A stretch of 64,000 nt of DNA, from contig JANQOB010000018.1 of NCBI GenBank assembly GCA_028279275.1, forward strand, positions 310,001-374,000, written 5' to 3'. This DNA is from Gammaproteobacteria bacterium. GTDB lineage: Bacteria; Pseudomonadota; Gammaproteobacteria; UBA4575. The position numbers and the translations under genes are program-made. The first letter of the stretch is position 1; every line of letters starts with the position of its first letter. This document shows positions 7,871 through 16,700 of the stretch, piece after piece. The notes below the pieces were generated by a model. That model was not told the DNA's origin, made no database searches, and worked only from the letters and a program-made list of their open reading frames with translations.

Positions 7871-9196
7871 ATGAAATTTAAACATCCCCTTACTATAGGA
7901 ATAATCTGGGGAGTGGTAATTGGGCTAGGTTTATCTTTGGCACACAATGTATGGGCAGAAAAAAATACTGCATCCGCATTGCCGCTTGACGATTTGCGTA
8001 CTTTTACGGATGTTTACGCTCGCATTAAACAAGATTATGTTACCGATGTTGAAGATAGTGATTTATTGAAAAACGCGATCCGAGGCATGCTTTCAGGATT
8101 AGATCCACATTCTTCCTATCTTGATGAAGAACAATTTCGTGAATTACAAATTGGCACCTCAGGTGAATTTGGCGGATTAGGTATAGAAGTGGGTATGGAA
8201 AATGGCTTTGTAAAAGTTATAGCACCTATTGATGATACCCCGGCAGATCGTGCCGGAGTGAAAGCAGGCGACTTGATAATCATGTTAGATGACAAGTCTG
8301 TAAAAGGGTTAACCTTAGAAGAAGCGGTTAAATTAATGCGCGGTAAAAAGGGAACCAATATTGATCTGACTATTGTACGTGAAGGTGTAGATGCACCACT
8401 AGTGATATCACTTACACGTGATGTCATACGTGTTCGCAGCGTTAGAAACCGTGTCCTTGAACCGGGTTATGGCTATATACGTATTTCAAATTTTCAATCT
8501 AAAACAACTCGCAGCTTATTAGATGCATTAGAAAGTTTAAAAAAGAAAAATGATGGCGACCTTAAAGGTTTAGTATTGGATTTACGTAACAACCCAGGCG
8601 GTGTTTTAACCGGTGCTGTAGGAGTCTCAGATGTTTTCTTAAAAGATAATAAACTAATTGTTTACACTGAAGGGCGTGTTGAAGATTCTGAGTTAAAATA
8701 TAATTCTAGTACTGGTGACACACTCAAAGGCGCGCCATTGGTGGTTTTGATTAATCAAGGTTCTGCTTCTGCATCAGAAATTGTTGCGGGTGCAATGCAG
8801 GATCATGAACGAGCAACAGTCATAGGTACTAAATCATTTGGTAAAGGTTCAGTGCAAACGATTTTGCCACTGAATGATAATACCGCATTGAAATTAACAA
8901 CTGCGCGCTATTACACACCCTTGGGTCGTTCTATCCAAAGTGAAGGCATTGTTCCGGATATCCTGTTAAAAGTGGAAGGTGCTCCTGAAGAAGAGAAATC
9001 TGCGCTGAGTATTATTTCTGAAGCGGATTTAGATGGACACTTAGAAAATGAAAATAAGCAAACCCCAGTTAAGAGAGAACCCAAATCAGTTGTAATGATC
9101 CCTAAGCAAGATAAGGATGATGCAACTGATTACGCTTTAGATGAAGCTCTTAAAGTTTTGAAAGGTATGACAGGAACTCAACAAGCTAGTATTTAA
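7871..9196 (+). CDS. ctpA: C-terminal processing protease CtpA (S41 family)
   Basis: Periplasmic serine protease with a PDZ substrate-recognition domain. From ATG 7871 the product is 441 residues, with a signal peptide or anchor over residues 1-29. The PDZ region spans about residues 85-165 (FGGLGIEVG, GVKAGDLI). The catalytic Ser is in GSASASEIVAGAM near residue 300, and the Lys is in GTKSFGKGSVQT about 25 residues later. The start was chosen because TAGGAG sits 7 bp upstream; an in-frame GTG at 7841 with a weaker GGAG is the alternative. It lies between envC and yibQ, 7 bp before the latter. Confidence 0.94.
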   Translation: MKFKHPLTIGIIWGVVIGLGLSLAHNVWAEKNTASALPLDDLRTFTDVYARIKQDYVTDVEDSDLLKNAIRGMLSGLDPHSSYLDEEQFRELQIGTSGEFGGLGIEVGMENGFVKVIAPIDDTPADRAGVKAGDLIIMLDDKSVKGLTLEEAVKLMRGKKGTNIDLTIVREGVDAPLVISLTRDVIRVRSVRNRVLEPGYGYIRISNFQSKTTRSLLDALESLKKKNDGDLKGLVLDLRNNPGGVLTGAVGVSDVFLKDNKLIVYTEGRVEDSELKYNSSTGDTLKGAPLVVLINQGSASASEIVAGAMQDHERATVIGTKSFGKGSVQTILPLNDNTALKLTTARYYTPLGRSIQSEGIVPDILLKVEGAPEEEKSALSIISEADLDGHLENENKQTPVKREPKSVVMIPKQDKDDATDYALDEALKVLKGMTGTQQASI

Positions 9197-9203
9197 AAAA
9201 TAC

Positions 9204-10022
9204 GTGCTACATTTCCGCAAAAAAAATATAAAGATTTTGCTACTGGGGCTGTTTCTTACAGTCCCTTTTCATTGTTTACATGCCGAACCAGCAGCTATTG
9301 CTGTCATCATTGATGACATTGGATACAGTTATGAATCGGGTGCGCGTGTAATTAAATCTGAATTGCCAATAACTTGCTCTATTCTTCCTGCAAGACCACA
9401 TTCCATAAAGTTAGCTCGACTTGCTCATCAGCATGGTAAAGAAGTGATGCTGCACTTACCCATGCAAGCTTCTAAATCGAAAAAACTTGGACATGGAGCG
9501 TTGACGACTGAAATGTCTAAACAAGAATTTATCCGCACTGTCGATATAAGTATTGATGCAATTCCATATGCTAGAGGGGTTAATAATCATATGGGTAGTT
9601 TATTAACCAGCAACCAAAGTTATATGGAATGGTTAATGCAAACGATTGCCAACCGGGATGAAAATCTTTTTTTTATAGATAGCCGTACGAGTGCGCAGAC
9701 GGTCGCTGGAGATACTGCACTAAGTTATCATATTCCTAGTCTGCATCGTGACGTCTTTTTAGATGCTACTGCAAATGATCATAAGTTTGTAAGACTGCAA
9801 GTAAAGCGATTAATTAAAATTGCACAACAAAAAGGTTATGCTTTAGCGATAGGACATCCTCATTGGAGCACTATATCGGTTCTGGAAGAAGAGCTTTCTA
9901 AGCTAAGTGATGAAGAGGTACAATTAGTCACTGTTAGTGAATTAATCAATATAGCTACTACCTATAGATTATCCAGACCAACCAAATCATCATGGCACAT
10001 GTACTCGTCCCTCATGTACTAA
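9204..10022 (+). CDS. yibQ: Divergent polysaccharide deacetylase, YibQ family
   Basis: Secreted protein of 272 residues with a signal peptide ending near residue 27 (FHCLHA). The YibQ/DUF610 fold is a distant polysaccharide-deacetylase relative; IAVIIDDIGY, PMQASKS, NNHMGSLLT and IGHPHW are visible. The E. coli homologue has no settled function, though genetic linkage to envC suggests an envelope role. The only suitable start is GTG 9204, 7 bp after the ctpA stop, pointing to translational coupling. Its last 31 bp overlap the next gene in another frame. Confidence 0.87.
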   Translation: MLHFRKKNIKILLLGLFLTVPFHCLHAEPAAIAVIIDDIGYSYESGARVIKSELPITCSILPARPHSIKLARLAHQHGKEVMLHLPMQASKSKKLGHGALTTEMSKQEFIRTVDISIDAIPYARGVNNHMGSLLTSNQSYMEWLMQTIANRDENLFFIDSRTSAQTVAGDTALSYHIPSLHRDVFLDATANDHKFVRLQVKRLIKIAQQKGYALAIGHPHWSTISVLEEELSKLSDEEVQLVTVSELINIATTYRLSRPTKSSWHMYSSLMY

Positions 10023-10561
10023 TACCTCTAGCTCAGGGCTGCGAAGAATTAGAAGCGGTCACGATTATTGATTTATTACGACGGGCTGAAGTGCGTGTAA
10101 CTACAGCGAGCCTCGATGATGCACCCATCACGGCTTCTCGGGGAACTAAACTCATTGCGGATACCACTTTGGATCAAGTAATCGAAGAAAAGTTTGACAT
10201 GGTGGTTTTACCAGGTGGTTTGCCGGGAGCTGATCATTTGAATGCAGATCTACGCATCCACGAGATCCTTTTAAAAACGGTTGCGAATAATAATTATGTT
10301 GCCGCAATTTGTGCTGCACCGAAAGTTTTAGCCAGTGCAGGGTTATTAGATAATAAAAAAGCAACTGCATACCCGGGAGTACTGGAGTCATTGGAGAATA
10401 GCAACTTCGAAATCACCGGTGTTGCGGTGCAACAAGATGGACAGGTGCTGACTTCACGTGGACCGGGCACGGCCATGGAGTTTGCATTAGAGTTGATTAC
10501 TTGCTTGTTAGGTAATGAGAAGCGCCAACAAGTTGAAGCTGCATTGCAACGTGCAGCATAA
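9992..10561 (+). CDS. yajL: DJ-1/PfpI family protein, YajL-like
   Basis: Protein of 189 residues of the DJ-1 superfamily (YajL/ThiJ branch). These proteins are proposed to protect against oxidative and carbonyl stress; deglycase activity is debated. The nucleophile is Cys107 in AAICAAPKVL, with the conserved Glu in GCEELEAVTIIDLLRRA. The ATG lies inside the 3' end of yibQ (31-bp overlap), so the two are probably co-translated. A strong terminator follows at 10716-10748. Confidence 0.9.
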   Translation: MAHVLVPHVLIPLAQGCEELEAVTIIDLLRRAEVRVTTASLDDAPITASRGTKLIADTTLDQVIEEKFDMVVLPGGLPGADHLNADLRIHEILLKTVANNNYVAAICAAPKVLASAGLLDNKKATAYPGVLESLENSNFEITGVAVQQDGQVLTSRGPGTAMEFALELITCLLGNEKRQQVEAALQRAA

Positions 10562-10637
10562 AAATTTCCACAAATTATTTAGATCATGATGGTCGGTATT
10601 GCTGTATCGACTTACGGTAACTGCTTGATTGAATAGC

Positions 10638-10651
10638 GTGAACCGGTTCAC
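10638..10651. repeat. 14-bp perfect palindrome
   Basis: GTGAACCGGTTCAC reads the same on both strands and overlaps a second perfect palindrome, ACTAATTAGT, at 10650-10659. It may be a protein-binding site or, in RNA, a 5-bp hairpin with a CCGG loop. It sits 78 bp after the yajL stop and 65 bp before the terminator, so it could belong to a small RNA or to the yajL 3' end. Confidence 0.5.
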
Positions 10652-10715
10652 TAATTAGTCTGATTCTGACCAGTAACATATATTTGCATTAGCCTACAGG
10701 GAAGCAGGCTTTTTA

Positions 10716-10748
10716 AACCCACGGTATCACCGCCGTGGGTTTTTTATT
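10716..10748 (+). terminator. Rho-independent terminator after yajL
   Basis: A 9-bp stem AACCCACGG (10716-10724) / CCGTGGGTT (10733-10741) with an 8-nt loop is followed by a run of T broken by one A. A weaker hairpin, AGCCT/AGGCT plus TTTT, ends just before it at 10714, so termination may be two-step. It separates the envC-yajL genes from the pilin cluster. Confidence 0.82.
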
Positions 10749-11081
10749 TCTACCTGCTGAAAAGATAATACATTGTCACTTGACCTTATGTTCTATAGGG
10801 AAAAAAACTCTCTATGCAGCAACAAGATAGAGTGTTGTGAAATTCTTTTCACTCAGAACAAGAATTTAATCTAATAACCTAATACAATAGGTATACACTA
10901 ATTCATAAGCACCGGATGTGCTGAGAGTTGTGAGTGAATAATATATGAGATCGCGAATGATCGCGGCGGGTAAGTCAGGAAGGATTGTGCGCAATTCAAT
11001 TGCGCCACTGAGAATATAAAACATGGAATCAGCCTGCTAGAGGAGTTGGCTTGTTATCTTCACGTCGTGTGTTCGCATATT

Positions 11082-11642
11082 ATGGATATGCAAAAACACA
11101 AATCTGCTTTTACCTTAATTGAACTTATGATCGCAATTGCAGTAGCTGCAATTGTGTTGACTCTTGGTGTTCCGGGTTTTGAAAGAGTCATGGAACGGAA
11201 TCAGTTAACGGCTCATATTAATGAGCTTGTCTCCACATTGCGTTTTGCTCGTAGTGAAGCCATACGGCGTAATAGCGATATTACTGTTTGCCACAGTAAC
11301 GACGGTGCTACATGCAGTGGGGTGGGTTATGAAGATGGCTGGATAATTTTTTTCGATAGTAATGGCGATGGAGATTACGCAGATGCAGGAGAAGAGCTAA
11401 TTAGGGTAAACGAAGGATTACCAAATAACTACACAATGCGAACTAACAACCTAAGCTCATTCAGCTATAACGCTAAAGGTGGAGCGCCACAAGGGCGAGT
11501 AGTGCTTTGCAAAAATAATCTAACAACAAAAGCACGTGCAATATTTATCAATAAATCTGGTAGAACACGATTAGCTCTATTAGATTCAAATGGGATACCA
11601 GAAGTATCTATTGGCACTCCAATTACAACTTGTACTCCATAA
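11082..11642 (+). CDS. fimT: Minor type IV pilin FimT/FimU (GspH family), cluster 1
   Basis: Minor pilin of the GspH/FimT fold that helps prime pilus assembly. The prepilin cleavage site is SA|FTLIELMIAIAV, with Ala instead of the usual Gly at -1 and Glu at +5. The family motif LRFARSEAIRRN is followed by DITVCHSN and DGWIIFFD. An acidic loop (DSNGDGDYADAGEE) looks like a calcium-binding EF-hand loop, unusual for FimT. The exact start is uncertain: ATG 11082 or 11088 gives a normal short leader, while TTG 11046 directly abuts GAGGAG. It is the first gene of a six-gene cluster. Confidence 0.85.
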   Translation: MDMQKHKSAFTLIELMIAIAVAAIVLTLGVPGFERVMERNQLTAHINELVSTLRFARSEAIRRNSDITVCHSNDGATCSGVGYEDGWIIFFDSNGDGDYADAGEELIRVNEGLPNNYTMRTNNLSSFSYNAKGGAPQGRVVLCKNNLTTKARAIFINKSGRTRLALLDSNGIPEVSIGTPITTCTP

Positions 11643-11643
11643 A

Positions 11644-12144
11644 ATGTTTATAAGAGAAAAACATCACAAAGGATTTACCTTAATGGAAGTGTTGGTTGCA
11701 CTTGCAGTGTTGTCTATTGGGCTGTTAGGCATGGCAGGCATGCAGTTATTTAGTATGAAAAGCAGTTACAACGCTTATTTACAATCGCAAGCGAGTTATT
11801 TTGCTTATGATTTGATTGATAAAATGCGTGCCAATCCGACGGGATTTAATAACGGTGCTTATGATACATCGCTTACTAATATTCCCGGTACGTTTACAAA
11901 TTGCCAGACAACTACAGCAAATTGTACGCCTAACCAACTTGCGACTTTTGAAATTACACAATGGAAGTGCTCGCTGGGTTCTTTCACCAATGACCCTGCC
12001 TGTGTAGCGCCGCTTAATATGACATCAGTTTTACCAAATGGAGATGGCATTGTTCAAAGAAATGGAAATGACGTTGAAGTCACCGTGCAATGGCAGCAAG
12101 GAACCAATCCCGTTGAATCAATTATGATCATGGCCGAGTTATGA
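11644..12144 (+). CDS. pilV: Minor type IV pilin PilV, cluster 1
   Basis: Prepilin-like protein of 166 residues. The leader MFIREKHHKG is cut before FTLMEVLVALAVLSIGLLGMAGMQL, the PilV hallmark. SYFAYDLIDKMRANPTG resembles the conserved PilV stretch after the helix. ATG 11644, one base after the fimT stop, is chosen because it gives a normal leader length. Its stop overlaps the pilW start by ATGA. Minor pilins PilV, PilW and PilX with FimU and PilE form the priming complex under PilY1 at the pilus tip. Confidence 0.9.
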   Translation: MFIREKHHKGFTLMEVLVALAVLSIGLLGMAGMQLFSMKSSYNAYLQSQASYFAYDLIDKMRANPTGFNNGAYDTSLTNIPGTFTNCQTTTANCTPNQLATFEITQWKCSLGSFTNDPACVAPLNMTSVLPNGDGIVQRNGNDVEVTVQWQQGTNPVESIMIMAEL

Positions 12145-13211
12145 ATCACAGTTCGCAACAAAAAGGTTTTTCCGTGGTTGAGTTAATGGTGGCATTACTG
12201 CTTGGTTTGTTCTTGGTAAGTGGTGTAACTGCAATGTACATCAGTGGCAAAGAAACCTATCGTGTGACAGATAATTTATCGCGTTTACAGGAAAGTTTAC
12301 GTTTTAGTTTGGACTTTATCTCGCAAGATATTCGTATGGCGGGGTATATGCCTTGTCGATTTCCACCTGCTACAACCAATGCAATAAATGGCAGCACTAC
12401 TTGGTTTTTAGATTTTTTTGATTTTGGTATTCGTGGTTTTGAAGGGGGTGCGAGCACTTTCCCGCCAGAAATTACAGGAAGTGTTGTTGCGGGTAGTGAT
12501 GCAATCGCGATCTTAAAAGGAAGTAACTATACATCGAGTATAACTTTCCATAACACAGGCGGCAGTGTTCTAACTTTACAAAATAATTTTGATGCAGGTT
12601 CTGGCGGAGATTTTCAAGATGGAGAAATTGCTATTGTTTGTGACCCAAGACAAGCCGCAATATTCCAAATTTCTACCGCTGATGATATCGCTAATACTTT
12701 AAGTTATGGAGATAATACGGATATTTCTCCTGGTAACACAACGACTTCAATTGGTACTTATGGCGAAGATGCACAAATCACACCTTTTGAGCCTGTAATT
12801 TATTTCGTTGCACCCAGCAATCAAAACCCTGCAGTCAATTCATTGAAAAGATTAATCTTCGAAGCAGAGAATATTGGTGGGAATGAAACTGCGCAAATGG
12901 AAGAAGAAGAATTGCTTGAAGGTGTTGAGACGATGCAAATACTTTATGGTTTAGACATTGATAGTGATCAAATAGCCGATCGTTTTGAAGCGGCAGACGA
13001 TATTACTGCTGCGCAATGGCCAAATGTAGTCACGGTGCGACTGGGCTTGCTGATGGTTACAGACGAGGAAGTCGCGGCGCAAGTAGATACCAGTACTTAT
13101 AATGTTGCCGGCACCTTAATTTCAGATAGCTCCACCGTGTCGCACCCGGCAGATAGAAAACTGCGTTATGCAGTGAACACCACCGTCAATATCCGTAACA
13201 GGATTCAGTAA
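12141..13211 (+). CDS. pilW: Minor type IV pilin PilW, cluster 1
   Basis: The 356-residue PilW has the cleavage site QKG|FSVVELMVALLLGLFLVSG, then SRLQESLRFSLDFISQDIRMAGYMPC, which is typical of PilW. The C-terminal half shows EGVETMQILYGLDID and VVTVRLGLLM, also seen in the second PilW of this window (20.0 kb), so the two are diverged paralogues. The start overlaps the pilV stop by 4 bp. An acidic stretch, DIDSDQIADRFE, may bind a metal. Confidence 0.92.
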   Translation: MNHSSQQKGFSVVELMVALLLGLFLVSGVTAMYISGKETYRVTDNLSRLQESLRFSLDFISQDIRMAGYMPCRFPPATTNAINGSTTWFLDFFDFGIRGFEGGASTFPPEITGSVVAGSDAIAILKGSNYTSSITFHNTGGSVLTLQNNFDAGSGGDFQDGEIAIVCDPRQAAIFQISTADDIANTLSYGDNTDISPGNTTTSIGTYGEDAQITPFEPVIYFVAPSNQNPAVNSLKRLIFEAENIGGNETAQMEEEELLEGVETMQILYGLDIDSDQIADRFEAADDITAAQWPNVVTVRLGLLMVTDEEVAAQVDTSTYNVAGTLISDSSTVSHPADRKLRYAVNTTVNIRNRIQ

Positions 13212-13213
13212 AC

Positions 13214-13747
13214 ATGAAATTGCTACAAAAGTTTAGCCAAAAAGGTGCTGTGTTATTCGTTGGATTGATCATGCTGTTAATCATGTCACTCATAGCGATT
13301 ACTAGCATGCAAGGATCAACTCTTGAAGTTCGCATGGCAAGTAATACAAAAGATAGTTTAGTGGCATTACAAACTGCAGAAGCAGCATTACGTGCGGCCG
13401 AAAATTTACTAGCTTCAGGAACGTTGAGTCTTGCTGATTTTGATACGGATGGTTCAGATGGCTTATACGACAATGCAGATGATGATCTATGGTCAACCCT
13501 GAATTGGGATGCAACGGATTCACGTCAACATTCTACATTTAACAAACCTGATAACGTTGGTGTTAGACCCAGATTTATTATTCAACGTATCGCTTCCACG
13601 CAAGTAGCTCCTGATTTAGTGCTACAAAATTATGGTGAAGGGCAAGCCGGTCAAACTGTAGAGCTGTTTCGTGTTACTGCACGAGGCACGGGCAGTAGTA
13701 ACAATACTGAAGTAGTGCTGCAATCTATTTTTGGTGCAGATTGGTGA
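13214..13747 (+). CDS. pilX: Minor type IV pilin PilX, cluster 1
   Basis: The 177-residue PilX has a hydrophobic N-terminal helix after QKGAVLFVGLIMLLIMSLIAITSM and the conserved ALQTAEAALRAAENLL segment. As usual in PilX, the +5 Glu of classical prepilins is missing. Acidic repeats DTDGSDGLYDNADDD follow the helix. The gene starts 3 bp after pilW, and its TGA shares one base with the pilY1 ATG. Confidence 0.9.
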   Translation: MKLLQKFSQKGAVLFVGLIMLLIMSLIAITSMQGSTLEVRMASNTKDSLVALQTAEAALRAAENLLASGTLSLADFDTDGSDGLYDNADDDLWSTLNWDATDSRQHSTFNKPDNVGVRPRFIIQRIASTQVAPDLVLQNYGEGQAGQTVELFRVTARGTGSSNNTEVVLQSIFGADW

Positions 13748-16700
13748 TGCGCTACATTAAGTATCTAGTTATTTTTTTAGGGCTCTGTGGTACTGCACAC
13801 GCAGGGCCACTAAATATTTCTAATGTACCTTTGGAACTGACCCCTTCGGTTCCGGCCAATGTTTTTATTTTAACGGATGATTCCGGCAGCATGGATTGGG
13901 AAGTGCTTACCCAAAATCCAGATAATAGTGGCGCATTTTGTTCATCGGACGTAGGAGGAAGTTGTGCAGTTGCAACGATTACACATCGTTTGCCAGAAAC
14001 GGGCGGTCCAGCTTCTTGCCAGCCTTATGTAGACCCACTCACGAGCACTGCAAACGGCGATTTTGTAAGTGGCTACTTATATATTGTCTCATTTAATAGC
14101 AACGAATTTAAACCGATGGATTTAGCGGCACCCGCTAATGATCCATTTATTCGAAATTGCTTTGTAGCACGGGATGAAGAATTCAGAGTACGTAACTCAA
14201 CATTCAACCCCCAATATTTTGATCCAAATAAAACTTACGTTCCCTGGGCAGGAGTAGATATCAATGGTAATCCCTATGCGGATGCAGATGTTACCAATGC
14301 ACCGGACAATCCTTTTAATCCTCAAGAATTTATCAACCTTACAAGCCATCAATCTGGCTTAGATATTAGTGGAAATAGAATTAGTGGAAACGGATTTGCA
14401 TACTATGACTGGAATGATGATGGTGATGGTCTTTTTGAAGATGGAGAGCAAGTAGAAAATTTAATCAGCGCACAAGATGCAGCAACCCAACAAAATTTTG
14501 CTAATTGGTTTACTTATTATCGTAAACGGGAATATGTTGCAAAAGCGTTAACCACTCATACCGTTGCGGGAAATACAGCCTCACGTATTGGATTTGCAAC
14601 GATCAACCAAAATGCAGGCCCGGGTTTGCGCGTCGCTTTACAAAATCTTTCCACATCAACTGGAAATAAACGAACACTATTAGATGCAATTGCAGGTGCC
14701 AATTCATTAGGCAGTTCACCATTACGCCAAGCATATGAAAAAGTTGGTAAATATTTTGAATGTTCAGCAGGCGATATATTCAATAGCACCTCCAGTTCCA
14801 ATCCAGGGGATGCTAATTGTCCAGCATTAATTGCTCCAGGAGGGACGTGTCAGAACAATACTGGGTTCATATTTTCAGATGGATTTTATAATGGATCGGA
14901 TCCTTCTGTAGGCAATGAAGATCAAGATGATTTAAGCAGCGACTTTGATGGTGGAGCTTTTGCGGATAGCTTTTCAAATACATTAGCAGATGTTGCAATT
15001 TTTTATCATGAGAATGATCTGCAACCTCTTTTAAATAATAACGTTCCGGCAACGAGTGTTGATTTCATTCGCGATCCAAACAATCCTGCAGCATTGCAAG
15101 CAGGCGACACTTTACAGCAACATTTGAATACAAATGTAGTCGGAATATTTAATAATTTAAATGCGATTGTTGATCCTTCATTCCCTGCAGATCCTAAAAC
15201 TAGTTTTAGTTGGCTAAATCCTGCAACCTTCCCGGGTGTAATCGACGATTTACGCCATGCGGCTTATAACGGTCGAGGCAATTTTATTACCGCAACAGGT
15301 GAGAAGGATTTTCCAGCCGTTATGAATCAGCTTGATTCAGCCTTTACACGCGCTGCTTCAAATACCGGCTCTACTACCGCAATGGCTTTTAATACTCAAA
15401 GTATTCGCGAAGATACATTGGTGTTTAGAACTTTTTCCAATTTGGCAAATAACTCTGGTGAAGTCGTTGCGCAACGCGTAAGTTTTGATGGCAGCTTTAA
15501 TGAAGATAGTAATGGTAATCCGATATTTGAGTGGAGTGCTGCTACACAAGTAAATGCCCAAGCACCGAACACCAGGAATATTTTCAGTTTTGATCCTGCT
15601 GTGGATCAAGGAATTGAATTTGTATTAGGTGATTTAACTGCTACACAAATTACAGCACTTGAAAATCCAGTGCCTGCCGCTCCTGTGAACCCAATCGTAC
15701 AAACACGAATTGATTATTTACGTGGTGACTCCAGTAATGAAGGTACAAATTTTGATGGAGGAGAAATGCGTGTACGTGCAGCACTCTCAACCGTGAATGG
15801 CGTTACTACTGGAGGAAAGATTGGGGATATTGTGCATTCATCTCCGGTATTTGTGGGCGCACCACCTTTTGTGAATCGTACTGGCGGCGCATTCCCAAGT
15901 AGTGCGGGAGATACCTACACCGAATTTCGTGCTGCAAATCAAAATCGTGAACAGCTGGTATATGTGGGTGCGAATGACGGCATGTTGCACTCGTTCTATG
16001 TAAACGATACACCTGCTGCTGATCCAGGAGATGAGCTCTTTGCATACATTCCTGATGTTTTGTTGAATGAAATTGGTAACTACACTGATCCGAATTACGT
16101 ACATCAATTTTTTGTAGATTTAACTCCCAGTGTGAATGATGTGTATATAGATCCAGTTACAGGCGGGTCACAACAATGGCGTACTGTTTTAGTCAATGGC
16201 TTAGGCGCTGGTGGCAAAGGTTATTTTGCATTAGATATCACTAATCCAACTAGCATTGATGAAAGCAATGTGATGTGGGAGTTTACAGATAACGATGATG
16301 CAGATTTAGGTTTTACTTACAGTCAACCAGTCATTGCAATGAGCAACGCGCCTTCTTCAGGGGATAAAGAATGGGTTGCTATTTTTGGTAACGGATTTAA
16401 TAGCACTAGTGCGAATGGCAACGCAATTATCTATATTTTATTTTTAGATAATGACTACAATGGTTGGAGCCTGGGTAGTGACTTCTTCAAAATTGATACT
16501 GGAGTAGGTAAATCTACTAGTGCTGATGGTCTAACACCTAACGGCATTAGCGGAATTACTGTGCTTGATACCGATGGGGATGGAACCGCAGATCGTGCTT
16601 ATGCAGGAGACTTGCAAGGCAATGTTTACATTATCGATCTTACTAGCACGAATCCATCAAGCTGGAATATTGAAAGAAAACTGTTTACTGCGACGTATGA

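Larger units (their letters stand above)
10562..11081. other. 520-bp non-coding region with several hairpins before the first minor pilin cluster
   Basis: No convincing coding sequence. From left to right it holds a 14-bp perfect palindrome (10638-10651) overlapping a 10-bp palindrome (10650-10659), a small hairpin AGCCT/AGGCT followed by TTTT (10691-10714), and a strong terminator (10716-10748). Beyond that are three further hairpins: 10806-10836 (10-nt arms, one mismatch), 10908-10922 (5-bp arms) and 10987-11008 (8-bp arms plus 3 pairs beyond a bulge). The part after the terminator is probably a promoter and a structured 5' leader of fimT. No known riboswitch class was recognised. Confidence 0.6.

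Noticed and set aside
10588..10605. Sigma-54 promoter TGG...GC before the pilin region
   Set aside because: GG-to-GC spacing is 8 bp instead of 10, and it lies before a terminator.
10908..10960. TPP riboswitch (contains GTGCTGAGAG)
   Set aside because: The other conserved THI-box segments (ACCC...GAACCTGATCTGG...GCG) are absent downstream.
10970..11040. Cobalamin riboswitch (AAGTCAGGA and GCCACTGA present)
   Set aside because: The two elements are in the reverse order of a B12 box and the core is missing.
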